A DNA stretch of 64,000 nucleotides, from positions 2,757,681-2,821,680 of the forward strand of contig NZ_JANFMV010000001.1 of the NCBI RefSeq assembly GCF_024385575.1. Reading direction: 5' to 3'. The notes below the pieces were generated by a model, which ran no database searches, was not told the DNA's origin, and saw only the letters and a list, made by a program, of their open reading frames with translations. Both the position numbers and the translations under genes were made by a program. Positions within the stretch are counted from its first letter, which is position 1. Every line of letters begins with the position of its first letter. Below are positions 17,562-25,227 of the stretch, piece by piece. This stretch comes from Rhizobium sp. NRK18. GTDB lineage: Bacteria > Pseudomonadota > Alphaproteobacteria > Rhizobiales > Rhizobiaceae.

Positions 17562-19424
17562 ATGGGCAAGAGAATCCGGCTGACGATGGCCCAGGCCGTC
17601 GTGAAGTTCATGCAGAACCAGATGACGGTGATCGACGGCGTCAAGATGCCGATCTTCGCCGGCTGCTGGGCGATCTTCGGCCACGGCAACGTCGCCGGCA
17701 TGGGCGAAGCGCTCTACCAGGCGAAGAACGATTTCCCGACTTACCGGGCGCATAACGAACAGGGCATGGCCCATTCGGCCGTCGCGTTTGCCAAGGCGTC
17801 GTTCCGCCGTCGCTTCATGGCCTGCACGACCTCCATCGGCCCGGGTGCGCTGAACATGGTGACGGCGGCAGGCGTTGCGCATGTCAACCGCCTGCCCGTC
17901 CTCTTCCTGCCCGGCGACGTCTTCGCCAACCGCGCGCCCGATCCGGTGCTACAGCAGATCGAGAATTTCGGCGACGGCACCGTCTCCGCTTCCGACGCCT
18001 TCAAACCGGTATCGCGCTATTTCGACCGCATCACCCGCCCGGAGCAGATCATCACCGCTCTGAGGCGCGCCATGCAGGTGCTGACGGACCCGGCCGAATG
18101 CGGACCGGTCACGCTGTCGCTCTGCCAGGACGTGCAGGCGGAAGCCTTCGACTATCCGGCAAGTTTCTTCGAGGAGCGCATTTGGACGACAAACCGCCGC
18201 GCCCTGCCCGATCAGGATGAACTGGCGAACGCCATTTCGCTGATCAAGGCGGCGAAGAAGCCGGTCATCATCGCCGGCGGCGGCGTGCTCTACTCCGTCG
18301 CCAGCGCCGAACTCACCGCATTCGCCGAAAAGCACGGCGTTCCGGTCGCCGTCAGTCAGGCGGGCAAGTCGGCGATCGACGAACGCCACCCGCTGGCGCT
18401 CGGCTCGGTCGGCGTCACCGGTACGTCGGCTGCCAACGCGATTGCCGAGGATTGCGACCTCGTGATCGGCATCGGTACGCGCTTCCAGGATTTCACCACC
18501 GGCTCGTGGGCGCTGTTCGGCAACGAGGACCTGAAGATCCTGTCGCTCAACGTCGCGCCGTTCGACGGCGGCAAGCATGACGCCCAGCCGCTGATCGCGG
18601 ATGCCCGCGAAGGCTTGCGGCTTCTTTCCGAAGGTCTCGGCGACTGGAAGGCACCGGCATCGCTGGCGGCGAAGGCGGCGGAGGTCAAGAAGACCTGGCT
18701 TGCGAGCGTCGACAAGATGTTCTCGCCGGAGTTCAAGACCGGTACCGGCCTGCCCTCCGACGCGCAGGTCATCGGGGCGGTCAGCCGTTCGGTCGACCTC
18801 GAAAACTCGATGGTGCTTTGCGCCGCCGGCGGACTGCCGGGCGAGTTGCACAAGCTGTGGCCGGCAACGACGCCGGGCAGCTACCACCTCGAATACGGCT
18901 TCTCCTGCATGGGCTACGAGGTTGCCGGCGGCCTCGGCGCCAAGATGGCGCGTCCGGACATGAACGTCGTCGTCATGGTCGGAGACGGCTCCTACATGAT
19001 GATGAATTCGGAGCTCGCGACCTCGGTCATGATCGGCCAGAAGATCACCGTCGTCCTCCTCGACAATCGCGGTTACGGCTGCATCAACCGGCTGCAGATG
19101 GGCACCGGCGGCGCCAACTTCAACAACCTGCTCGACGACAGCTATCATGTCGTTCCGGCCCATATCGACTTCCGCGCCCATGCCGAAGCGATGGGGGCCG
19201 TCGCGGTGAAGGTGTCGTCGATCGCCGACCTTGAAAAAGCCTTGAAGGCATCCGAGGCCAACGACCGCTCGACCGTCATCGTCATCGACACCGATCCGCT
19301 GACGACCACGGAAGACGGCGGCTACTGGTGGGATGTCGCGGTCCCCGAAGTCAGCCCGCGCAGCGAAGTCAACGAAGCCCGCAAGCGCTACGAGGCCGCC
19401 CGCGCGGCCCAGCGCCTCGGCTGA
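17562..19424 (+). CDS. iolD: 3D-(3,5/4)-trihydroxycyclohexane-1,2-dione hydrolase
   Basis: A 620-residue thiamine-diphosphate enzyme of the acetolactate-synthase fold. The N-terminal pyrimidine domain carries the catalytic glutamate region (YRAHNEQGMAHSAVAFA), the central domain is typical, and the C-terminal ThDP domain has the metal-binding GDGSYMMMNSELATSV and NRGYGCINRLQMG. It opens the inositol ring, converting the trihydroxycyclohexanedione made by IolE into 5-deoxy-glucuronate. The length fits IolD. The ribosome binding site GGGAGG precedes the ATG. It is the second gene of the iolCDEB operon. Confidence 0.97.
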   Translation: MGKRIRLTMAQAVVKFMQNQMTVIDGVKMPIFAGCWAIFGHGNVAGMGEALYQAKNDFPTYRAHNEQGMAHSAVAFAKASFRRRFMACTTSIGPGALNMVTAAGVAHVNRLPVLFLPGDVFANRAPDPVLQQIENFGDGTVSASDAFKPVSRYFDRITRPEQIITALRRAMQVLTDPAECGPVTLSLCQDVQAEAFDYPASFFEERIWTTNRRALPDQDELANAISLIKAAKKPVIIAGGGVLYSVASAELTAFAEKHGVPVAVSQAGKSAIDERHPLALGSVGVTGTSAANAIAEDCDLVIGIGTRFQDFTTGSWALFGNEDLKILSLNVAPFDGGKHDAQPLIADAREGLRLLSEGLGDWKAPASLAAKAAEVKKTWLASVDKMFSPEFKTGTGLPSDAQVIGAVSRSVDLENSMVLCAAGGLPGELHKLWPATTPGSYHLEYGFSCMGYEVAGGLGAKMARPDMNVVVMVGDGSYMMMNSELATSVMIGQKITVVLLDNRGYGCINRLQMGTGGANFNNLLDDSYHVVPAHIDFRAHAEAMGAVAVKVSSIADLEKALKASEANDRSTVIVIDTDPLTTTEDGGYWWDVAVPEVSPRSEVNEARKRYEAARAAQRLG

Positions 19425-19529
19425 GCCATTCGAGCCCCGGTGACAGACCGGGGCCGGCAATTCTGATCATTGTCCATGTCCGGAGACGCCACTGAAACGC
19501 ACGTCTCCGCCGCTCTCAGGAGAGTTTCG

Positions 19530-20447
19530 ATGAAAGCCAAGCTCGGCATGTCTCCCATCGCATGGTGGAACGACGACCTTCCGGACCTGAGCGACGACGT
19601 GTCGCTCGAGGAATGCCTGCGCCAGTCGCGCAGCGCCGGGTTCACCGGCATGGAAAAGGGCCGCCGTTTCCCCGACGATCCCGACGTCATGCTGCCGATC
19701 CTGAAAGCCGCCGACGTGACACTGTGCGGCGGATGGTTCTCCGGCACGCTGGTCGACGAGGAGCTTGCGGCCAACAAGGATCGCATCGCGCCGATGATCG
19801 AGCTTTTCAAGGCCGTCAACGCGCCCTGCATCGTCTATGGCGAAGTCGGCCGTTCCATCCAGGGAGACCGTTCCAAGCCGCTCGCCACCAAGCCGAAGCT
19901 TGCCGATGACGAGATGAAGGCCTATGCCCGCCGCGTTACCGAGTTCGGCGAATGGTGCGCCAACCAGGGCATGCCGCTCTCCTACCACCACCACATGGCC
20001 GCCGTCGTCGAAACCGAGTCGGAGCTCGACGCCTTCATGCGCAATTCCGGCGAAGGCATTCCGCTGCTGCTCGATGCCGGGCATCTGGCCTTTGCCGGCG
20101 GCGACGTGCTGCGCGCCATCGACAACCATCACGCCCGCATCAACCATGTGCACGTGAAGGATATCCGCCGCTCGGTCGTCGACGGTCTCGACCGCAGCCG
20201 CCAGTCCTTCCTCGATGCGGTGGCGCTCGGCGCCTTCACCGTTCCGGGCGACGGCTCGCTCGATTTCGGCGCCATCGTCAAGCGCTTCGCCGATTACGGC
20301 TATGAGGGCTGGTTCGTCGTCGAGGCCGAGCAGGACCCGAAGACTGCGCCGCCGCAGAAGATGGCGGAGATCGGCCATGCCGAACTGATGCGCGTCATGA
20401 CCGCCGCCGGCTATACCGTGGAGACCGAAGGTTTCCCGAAGGGCTGA
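19530..20447 (+). CDS. iolE: myo-Inosose-2 dehydratase
   Basis: A 305-residue xylose-isomerase-like TIM barrel. It begins MKAKLGMSPIAWWNDDLPDL, as in IolE proteins, and carries metal-ligand positions in MEKGRRFP, LSYHHHMAAVVE, LLLDAGHLAFAGGD and INHVHVKDIRRS, plus WFVVEAEQDP near the end. It dehydrates 2-keto-myo-inositol (scyllo-inosose). I chose the ATG at 19530, preceded by AGGAGA; the upstream in-frame ATG at 19470 would add 20 residues without a fitting ribosome binding site. It is the third gene of the operon, about 105 bp after iolD. Confidence 0.96.
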   Translation: MKAKLGMSPIAWWNDDLPDLSDDVSLEECLRQSRSAGFTGMEKGRRFPDDPDVMLPILKAADVTLCGGWFSGTLVDEELAANKDRIAPMIELFKAVNAPCIVYGEVGRSIQGDRSKPLATKPKLADDEMKAYARRVTEFGEWCANQGMPLSYHHHMAAVVETESELDAFMRNSGEGIPLLLDAGHLAFAGGDVLRAIDNHHARINHVHVKDIRRSVVDGLDRSRQSFLDAVALGAFTVPGDGSLDFGAIVKRFADYGYEGWFVVEAEQDPKTAPPQKMAEIGHAELMRVMTAAGYTVETEGFPKG

Positions 20448-20523
20448 CCGAGATTGAACGGCGGCGCGCGCCCTGGCCTGCGCCGCCGGAAACCTGAAAA
20501 AAGCGACTGAAAGGGAGAAAACC

Positions 20524-21321
20524 ATGCCCAACCTTCTCGTCAAGCCGAAGGGCGACACAGGCCGCGTCACCCATGTGACGCCGGAAAGCGCCGGCTGGAC
20601 CTATGTCGGCTTCGATCTCCACAGACTGAAGGCCGGCGAAACGGTTTCCGCCGACACCGGATCGCGCGAAGTGTGCCTCGTCTGGGTTGCCGGCAAGGGC
20701 AAGGCCAAGGCTGGCGGCGAGGATTTCGGCTCGGTCGGCGAGCGCATGAGCCCGTTCGAGGGCGCGCCGCACGCGCTCTACGTTCCGGCCGGTTCCAGCT
20801 GGTCGGTGACGGCCGAGACCGATCTCGAGCTTGCCGTCTGCTCGGCGCCCGGCGGTGGCGACCACAAGGCCAAGCTGATCCCGCCCGGCACGCATCCGGC
20901 GCTGACGCGCGGCAAGGGCTCCAACGTCCGCCACGTCAACAACATCATGCCGGAAGACGACAATTCGGCCCATTCGCTGCTGGTCGTCGAGGTCATCACG
21001 CCCAACGGCAATACCTCGTCCTATCCGTCGCACAAGCACGACCAGGACGACCTGCCCAACGAAAGCATGCTCGAAGAGACCTACTACCACCGCCTCAACC
21101 CGCCGCAGGGTTTCGCCTTCCAGCGCGTCTACACCGACGACCGCTCGCTCGACGAGGCCATGGCTGTCGAGGACGGCGACGTGACGCTGGTGCCGAAGGG
21201 CTACCACCCCTGCGCCACGATTCACGGCTACGATCTCTATTATCTCAACGTGATGGCCGGACCGAAGCGGGTCTGGAAGTTCCACAACCAGAAGGAACAC
21301 GAGTGGCTGGTGAACGCCTGA
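20524..21321 (+). CDS. iolB: 5-Deoxy-glucuronate isomerase
   Basis: A 265-residue bicupin of the KduI/IolB family. It isomerises 5-deoxy-D-glucuronate to 2-deoxy-5-keto-D-gluconate, the substrate of IolC. Cupin metal-ligand blocks are visible in YPSHKHDQDDLPNESMLEET and in the C-terminal PKGYHPCATIHGYDLYYLNV. It starts at ATG after GGGAGAAAACC. It is the last gene of the operon and is followed 21 bp later by a strong rho-independent terminator. The inositol dehydrogenase and iolA needed for the complete pathway are not in this window. Confidence 0.96.
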   Translation: MPNLLVKPKGDTGRVTHVTPESAGWTYVGFDLHRLKAGETVSADTGSREVCLVWVAGKGKAKAGGEDFGSVGERMSPFEGAPHALYVPAGSSWSVTAETDLELAVCSAPGGGDHKAKLIPPGTHPALTRGKGSNVRHVNNIMPEDDNSAHSLLVVEVITPNGNTSSYPSHKHDQDDLPNESMLEETYYHRLNPPQGFAFQRVYTDDRSLDEAMAVEDGDVTLVPKGYHPCATIHGYDLYYLNVMAGPKRVWKFHNQKEHEWLVNA

Positions 21322-21342
21322 GCGTTCAAGACCGAAACGAGA

Positions 21343-21375
21343 AGCCCCGCCCGCGAAAGCCGGCGGGGCTTTTTT
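21343..21375 (+). terminator. Rho-independent terminator of the iol operon
   Basis: A perfect nine-base stem, AGCCCCGCC (21343-21351) and GGCGGGGCT (21362-21370), followed by a run of T to 21375. It lies 21 bp after the iolB stop. Confidence 0.92.
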
Positions 21376-21466
21376 GTCGCACCGCAACATTCAAGGCGTG
21401 CTGCACGGAACAATTCGCCCCGCCGCGCATTTAATTCGCGCTGTAACATCAATTCTGGGGGCATGA

Positions 21467-21616
21467 ATGCGATCCAATAACGTTCTTTACTTCGTCGTCG
21501 GCGCTCTCGTCGTCGTCGTGGCCGGAATGGCCTATTATATTTATGACAAGGAACGTCAGCCCGAAGGCGTCGAACTCAGCATCGGCAAGGGCGGCATCTC
21601 CGTCGAAAAGAAATAA
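21467..21616 (+). CDS. Small single-span membrane protein (49 aa)
   Basis: An unannotated-size gene: 49 codons starting MRSNNVLYFVVGALVVVVAG, with one hydrophobic helix (about residues 6-26; VLYFVVGALVVVVAGMAYYI) followed by a charged tail ending GGISVEKK. GGGGG lies seven bases before the ATG. The N-in, C-out tail with an ELSIGKGG motif resembles small hypothetical membrane proteins common in rhizobia. It sits between the iol terminator and another strong hairpin, so it forms its own short transcription unit. The function is unknown. Confidence 0.72.
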   Translation: MRSNNVLYFVVGALVVVVAGMAYYIYDKERQPEGVELSIGKGGISVEKK

Positions 21617-21658
21617 CCACAAAATTTCTACTTAAATTGCAAAATTAAATCCTGAAGG

Positions 21659-21714
21659 AAAAACGGCAATTTGAATATGACGACCGCCAAATCGTCATTT
21701 CAATTGCCGTTTTT
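21659..21714 (+). terminator. Long near-perfect hairpin with T-run
   Basis: AAAAACGGCAATT (21659-21671) pairs with AATTGCCGTTTTT (21702-21714); inside, GAA/TTC and ATGACGA (21677-21683)/TCGTCAT (21692-21698) continue the stem. About 23 base pairs end in a U-run, giving a terminator for the 49-residue gene. It is longer than needed for termination, so a small RNA 3' end is also possible. Confidence 0.75.
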
Positions 21715-21759
21715 CTTGGCTAGCATTTCCTCACGAGCTCATTTGGGAGGATGCGCCAC

Positions 21760-22839
21760 ATGCCTTCGACTGTCCTGCTTCTCATCGGCACCCGCAAGGG
21801 CGCCTTCATAGCCACCAGCGACATGAGCCGGCGCGACTGGACGCTTTCCGGCCCGTTCTGCGATGCCTGGCCGATCAATCACGTTATCGCCGATCCGGCG
21901 ACCGGCACGATCTATGCCGGCGGTGGCAATGAATGGTTCGGTCCCGCCGTCTGGCAGACGTCGGACCGCGGCAAGACTTGGACACATTCCAACCAGGGCT
22001 TCGCCTATCCCGAGGGCCAGGATCCGGTCAAATCGGTCTGGAGCCTCGCTGCCGCCCATGGCACGCTGCATGCGGGTGTCGAGCCCGCCGGCCTGTTTCG
22101 AAGCCGCGACGGCGGCAAGACATTCGCCCATGTGGACGGCCTGCAGGAGCACCCCTCGCGGCCGACATGGATGCCCGGCGCCGGCGGTCTCATCCTGCAC
22201 TCGCTTGTTCCGCATCCCGATGATCCGGATCGCATATGGGTGGCGATCTCTGCCGCCGGCGTGTTCTACACGGAAGACGGCGGCAAAACCTGGGTGGCGC
22301 AGAACAAGGGCACGCGTGCCGACTTCATGCCGGAAGACCAGCGCTATCCGGAAACCGGCCAGTGCGTCCACTGTCTGATCATGGCGCCGGGCAAGCCGGA
22401 CCGGCTCTACCAGCAGAACCATTGCGGCATGTACCGTTGCGACGACGGCGATGCGGCCTGGACCAGTATCGAAGAAGGCCTGCCCTCCCCCTTCGGCTTC
22501 CCGGCGGCCGCCCATCCGCGCGATCCGGACGTGCTCTACCTCATTCCACTCAACGGCGCCGAACAGGGCCGCTACGTGCCCGACGGCAAGGCCGCCGTCT
22601 GGCGCACCCGCGACGCCGGCAAGACATGGGAGGCGCTGCGCGACGGCCTGCCGCAGGAAAACTGCTTCTTCAACGCGCTGCGCCAGGCGATGGCGACGGA
22701 CCGGCTGGAACCGGCCGGCGTCTATTTCGGCACCAATACCGGCGAACTCTATGCCAGCACGGACGAAGGCGACAGCTGGAGAAAAATCTTCGACAACCTG
22801 CCGGTCGTCCACTCGGTCGAGACCTATGTCATCGACTGA
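21760..22839 (+). CDS. BNR/Asp-box repeat protein (sialidase-like propeller)
   Basis: A 359-residue beta-propeller with at least five Asp-box motifs of the form S/T-x-D-x-G-x-T/S-W/F: TSDRGKTW, SRDGGKTF, TEDGGKTW, TRDAGKTW and STDEGDSW, spaced as propeller blades. There is no signal peptide, so it is probably cytoplasmic. The start is ATG 21760 with GGGAGG nine bases upstream; the ATG at 21751 touches that ribosome binding site and is not usable. It overlaps the next gene (MoaD-like) by 14 bp, implying coupled translation. The two-gene pairing recurs in bacteria as far as I recall, but its role is not known. Sialidase activity should not be assumed from the repeats. Confidence 0.82.
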   Translation: MPSTVLLLIGTRKGAFIATSDMSRRDWTLSGPFCDAWPINHVIADPATGTIYAGGGNEWFGPAVWQTSDRGKTWTHSNQGFAYPEGQDPVKSVWSLAAAHGTLHAGVEPAGLFRSRDGGKTFAHVDGLQEHPSRPTWMPGAGGLILHSLVPHPDDPDRIWVAISAAGVFYTEDGGKTWVAQNKGTRADFMPEDQRYPETGQCVHCLIMAPGKPDRLYQQNHCGMYRCDDGDAAWTSIEEGLPSPFGFPAAAHPRDPDVLYLIPLNGAEQGRYVPDGKAAVWRTRDAGKTWEALRDGLPQENCFFNALRQAMATDRLEPAGVYFGTNTGELYASTDEGDSWRKIFDNLPVVHSVETYVID

Positions 22840-23107
22840 AACGACCGTCCATGTCGTGTTGCCGGCGGCGCTCGCCGATCTGTTTCCGGGCGCCCCTCGC
22901 CGCTTCGACATGGAGGCGGCAAGCGTCCGGGACCTCGTCGACGGGCTGGAGCGCCGTTGGCCGGGCATGGGCGGCTTCATCCGCGACTCCCGCCCGGCGA
23001 TCCGCAAGCACATGGCGATCTTCGTCGACGGCGAACGGGCGACGTTGAAAACGCCGCTTTCGCCCCGCAGCGACGTCTTCATCATCACCGCGATCTCCGG
23101 CGGCTGA
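22826..23107 (+). CDS. MoaD/ThiS-family ubiquitin-like protein
   Basis: A 93-residue beta-grasp protein ending in ISGG, the C-terminal Gly-Gly that in MoaD and ThiS is adenylated and thiocarboxylated to carry sulfur. The blocks MEAASVRDLVDGLERRWPGM and SDVFIITAISGG match the family. It starts inside the 3' end of the BNR-repeat gene (14-bp overlap), so the two proteins are made together. No molybdopterin or thiamine gene is nearby, so the acceptor of the sulfur (or a protein-conjugation partner) is unknown; the neighbouring propeller is the obvious candidate. Confidence 0.85.
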   Translation: MSSTETTVHVVLPAALADLFPGAPRRFDMEAASVRDLVDGLERRWPGMGGFIRDSRPAIRKHMAIFVDGERATLKTPLSPRSDVFIITAISGG

Positions 23108-23241
23108 TCGACCCTTGCCATATTCGCACACCGTGCATCCCGATATCTTGGGAACCCGTAAAAGTTTAGGGGTTTCGTTGAGGTCGCGGCAATTGTTGCA
23201 TGGCAGCATCCTTCTCTGACGCAAACCCTTTGAGGAACCCT

Positions 23242-23616
23242 ATGGCTGCTGGTGGATCATCACACCTCTCGTTCGTGAAGTCCGACTTCTACGAGCGGCA
23301 ATGGGAGCGCTTTCAGGTGAAGCGTCCGGCGCGGATTACCGCCGTCGACGTCGGCTTGCGCAAGACCTTCACCCGCAGCTGTCATGTCGTCGATATCTCG
23401 CGCGGCGGCGCCGGTCTCGTCATGGATGGCCTGCATGGCCTGCCGCCGCACTACTACCTCACCATCATCGGCCTTTCGAACCGCATCGGCTGTGCCGAGG
23501 TCTACCGGCAGGGCGAGCGCGTCGGCGTGAAGTTCATCCAGCCGATTTCCGAACTGCTCTTGAGCGAGATCATCCACAGCGACTTCCGCAACGCCGCCGA
23601 CAAGCATCGCAACTGA
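23242..23616 (+). CDS. PilZ domain protein (putative c-di-GMP binder)
   Basis: A 124-residue single PilZ domain. The N-terminal arginine motif is ERFQVKRPARI and the second motif DISRGGAGLVMD (DxSxxG-like) lies some 30 residues later, followed by VYRQGERVGVKFIQPIS. PilZ domains bind cyclic di-GMP through these Arg and Asp/Ser-Gly residues and pass the signal to motility or polysaccharide systems. The start is the ATG at 23242 with GAGGAAC before it. It is monocistronic. The spacing of the arginines is not the perfect RxxxR form, so binding is probable rather than certain. Confidence 0.8.
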   Translation: MAAGGSSHLSFVKSDFYERQWERFQVKRPARITAVDVGLRKTFTRSCHVVDISRGGAGLVMDGLHGLPPHYYLTIIGLSNRIGCAEVYRQGERVGVKFIQPISELLLSEIIHSDFRNAADKHRN

Positions 23617-23754
23617 GCGGTTCGTCCGGCGTTTCATTTCCCATTCTATTTCTCTAAAGTCGGTCGAACCGCCGGGTGAGTCCGCAGGACGCGCTGCCCC
23701 GGCCCGACATCGTTTCCGGCGCAAGTCCCCACGACTGCGCCCTCTGGAGGAACC

Positions 23755-23991
23755 ATGGATTGCATCTTCGTTCAGGTCCGCTGCAAGCCGGGCCAGACCT
23801 ACACCGTCGCCGACCGAATCTATGAGAAGGAAGTCGTTTCCGAACTCTATTCGACCAGTGGCGACTACGACCTGATCGCCAAGATCTACGTTCCCGACGG
23901 CCATGACGTCGGCCGCTACGTCAACGATATCTTCCAGGATATCGCCCATGTCGAGCGGACGCTGACGACGCTGACCTTCCACGCCTTCTGA
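23755..23991 (+). CDS. Stand-alone AsnC/Lrp ligand-binding (RAM) domain protein
   Basis: A 78-residue protein that consists only of the Lrp/AsnC effector-binding alpha/beta sandwich (DCIFVQVRCKPGQTYTVADR; TSGDYDLIAKIYVPDG; IAHVERTLTTLTFHAF). There is no DNA-binding helix-turn-helix. Such stand-alone domains form oligomers and may bind amino acids or act on full-length Lrp proteins. GGAGGAACC precedes the ATG. It lies 123 bp before the aminotransferase gene. Confidence 0.85.
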   Translation: MDCIFVQVRCKPGQTYTVADRIYEKEVVSELYSTSGDYDLIAKIYVPDGHDVGRYVNDIFQDIAHVERTLTTLTFHAF

Positions 23992-24114
23992 CCGGGGCAT
24001 AGGTCCAGACACGGCTTTCGGCGTCAAGCCCACGAGGCGCTGACGCCGGCTTGCGCCGGTCAAATTTGCCCCTATTGTTGACGCAAAGACAAACATCCGG
24101 GAAACACCTCAAAC

Positions 24115-25227
24115 ATGTCCGCCTTTTCGCGCTTCACACCGCTGATCGAGAGCCTGCCCGCGACCGTGCCCTTCGTCGGCCCGGAAGCCATCGAGCGCAA
24201 CCGGGGCCTCAAGGTGAAGGCACGCATCGGCGCCAATGAAAGCGGCTTCGGTCCGGCCCCCTCCGTCATCGCCGCCATGCGCGAGCATGCACCCTCGGTC
24301 TGGACCTACAACGACCCGGAAAACTTCGCGCTGAAGCAGGCGCTTGCCGGCTTTCTCGGCACGAAGGCGGAGAACATCGCCATCGGCGAAGGCATCGACA
24401 GCCTGCTCGGCCAGATCGTCCGTCTCGTCATCGAGAAGGACATGCCGGTCGTCACCTCGCTCGGCGCCTACCCGACCTTCAACTTCCATGTCGCCGGCTT
24501 TGGCGGCCGGCTGGTGACCGTTCCCTATCGCGACGACCGCGAGGATCTCGATGCGCTGCTCGACGCCGTGCGCCGCGAGAACGCGCCGCTCGTCTACTTT
24601 GCCAATCCCGACAATCCTATGGGCAGCTGGTGGGATGCCGACAGCATCGTCGCCTTCGCCAGGGCGTTGCCGGCAACCACGCTTCTGGTGCTGGACGAGG
24701 CCTACAGCGAGACGGCGCCGGCCGGCAGCATCCCGCCGATCGAGGCGCTGATCGACCTGCCGAACGTCATCCGCACGCGCACCTTCTCCAAGGCCTACGG
24801 GCTTGCCGGCATGCGCATCGGCTATGCGATCACCACGCCCGGCACGGCGCAGGCCTTCGACAAGATCCGCAATCATTTCGGAATGAACAAGCTGGCGACG
24901 GAAGCCGCTCTCGCGGCGCTCGCCGACCAGAGCTATCTGCGTGACGTCCTCGGACGGATCGCCGCCTCGCGGACGGAAATCGCCCGGATTGCCGGCGAGA
25001 ACGGTCTTTCCGCCCTGCCCTCGGCGACCAACTTCGTCGCCATCGACTGCGGCCGCGACGGCAGCTATTCGCGCGCCATCGTCGACGGGCTGATGGAACA
25101 CGGCGTCTTCATCCGCATGCCGGGCGTCGCGCCGCTCAACCGCTGCATCCGCATCAGCTGCGGCGTCGAGGCCGACATGGCGCTTCTGGCGGAAGCCCTG
25201 CCGAAGGTCCTGAAAGCGATCAGCTAA
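24115..25227 (+). CDS. HisC-like PLP-dependent aminotransferase
   Basis: A 370-residue fold-type I aminotransferase of the histidinol-phosphate aminotransferase group. Visible motifs are ANESGFGP near residue 42, YNDPENFALKQALA, FANPDNPMGSWW, VLDEAYSE and the PLP lysine in TRTFSKAYGLAGMRIGYA. There are no his genes nearby, so the physiological substrate could be an aromatic or other amino acid rather than histidinol phosphate. It converges with the HyuA-type gene, the two coding regions overlapping by 8 bp. Confidence 0.88.
   Translation: MSAFSRFTPLIESLPATVPFVGPEAIERNRGLKVKARIGANESGFGPAPSVIAAMREHAPSVWTYNDPENFALKQALAGFLGTKAENIAIGEGIDSLLGQIVRLVIEKDMPVVTSLGAYPTFNFHVAGFGGRLVTVPYRDDREDLDALLDAVRRENAPLVYFANPDNPMGSWWDADSIVAFARALPATTLLVLDEAYSETAPAGSIPPIEALIDLPNVIRTRTFSKAYGLAGMRIGYAITTPGTAQAFDKIRNHFGMNKLATEAALAALADQSYLRDVLGRIAASRTEIARIAGENGLSALPSATNFVAIDCGRDGSYSRAIVDGLMEHGVFIRMPGVAPLNRCIRISCGVEADMALLAEALPKVLKAIS

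Noticed and set aside
17949..19460. Minus-strand open frame of 503 codons opposite iolD
   Set aside because: It is antisense to an unmistakable iolD; its composition (Arg, Asp, His, Val rich) is that of a reversed high-GC gene.
21760..22839. Calling the BNR-repeat protein a sialidase
   Set aside because: Asp-box repeats occur in many propellers; the catalytic Arg triad and Tyr/Glu of sialidases are not evident, and there is no signal peptide.
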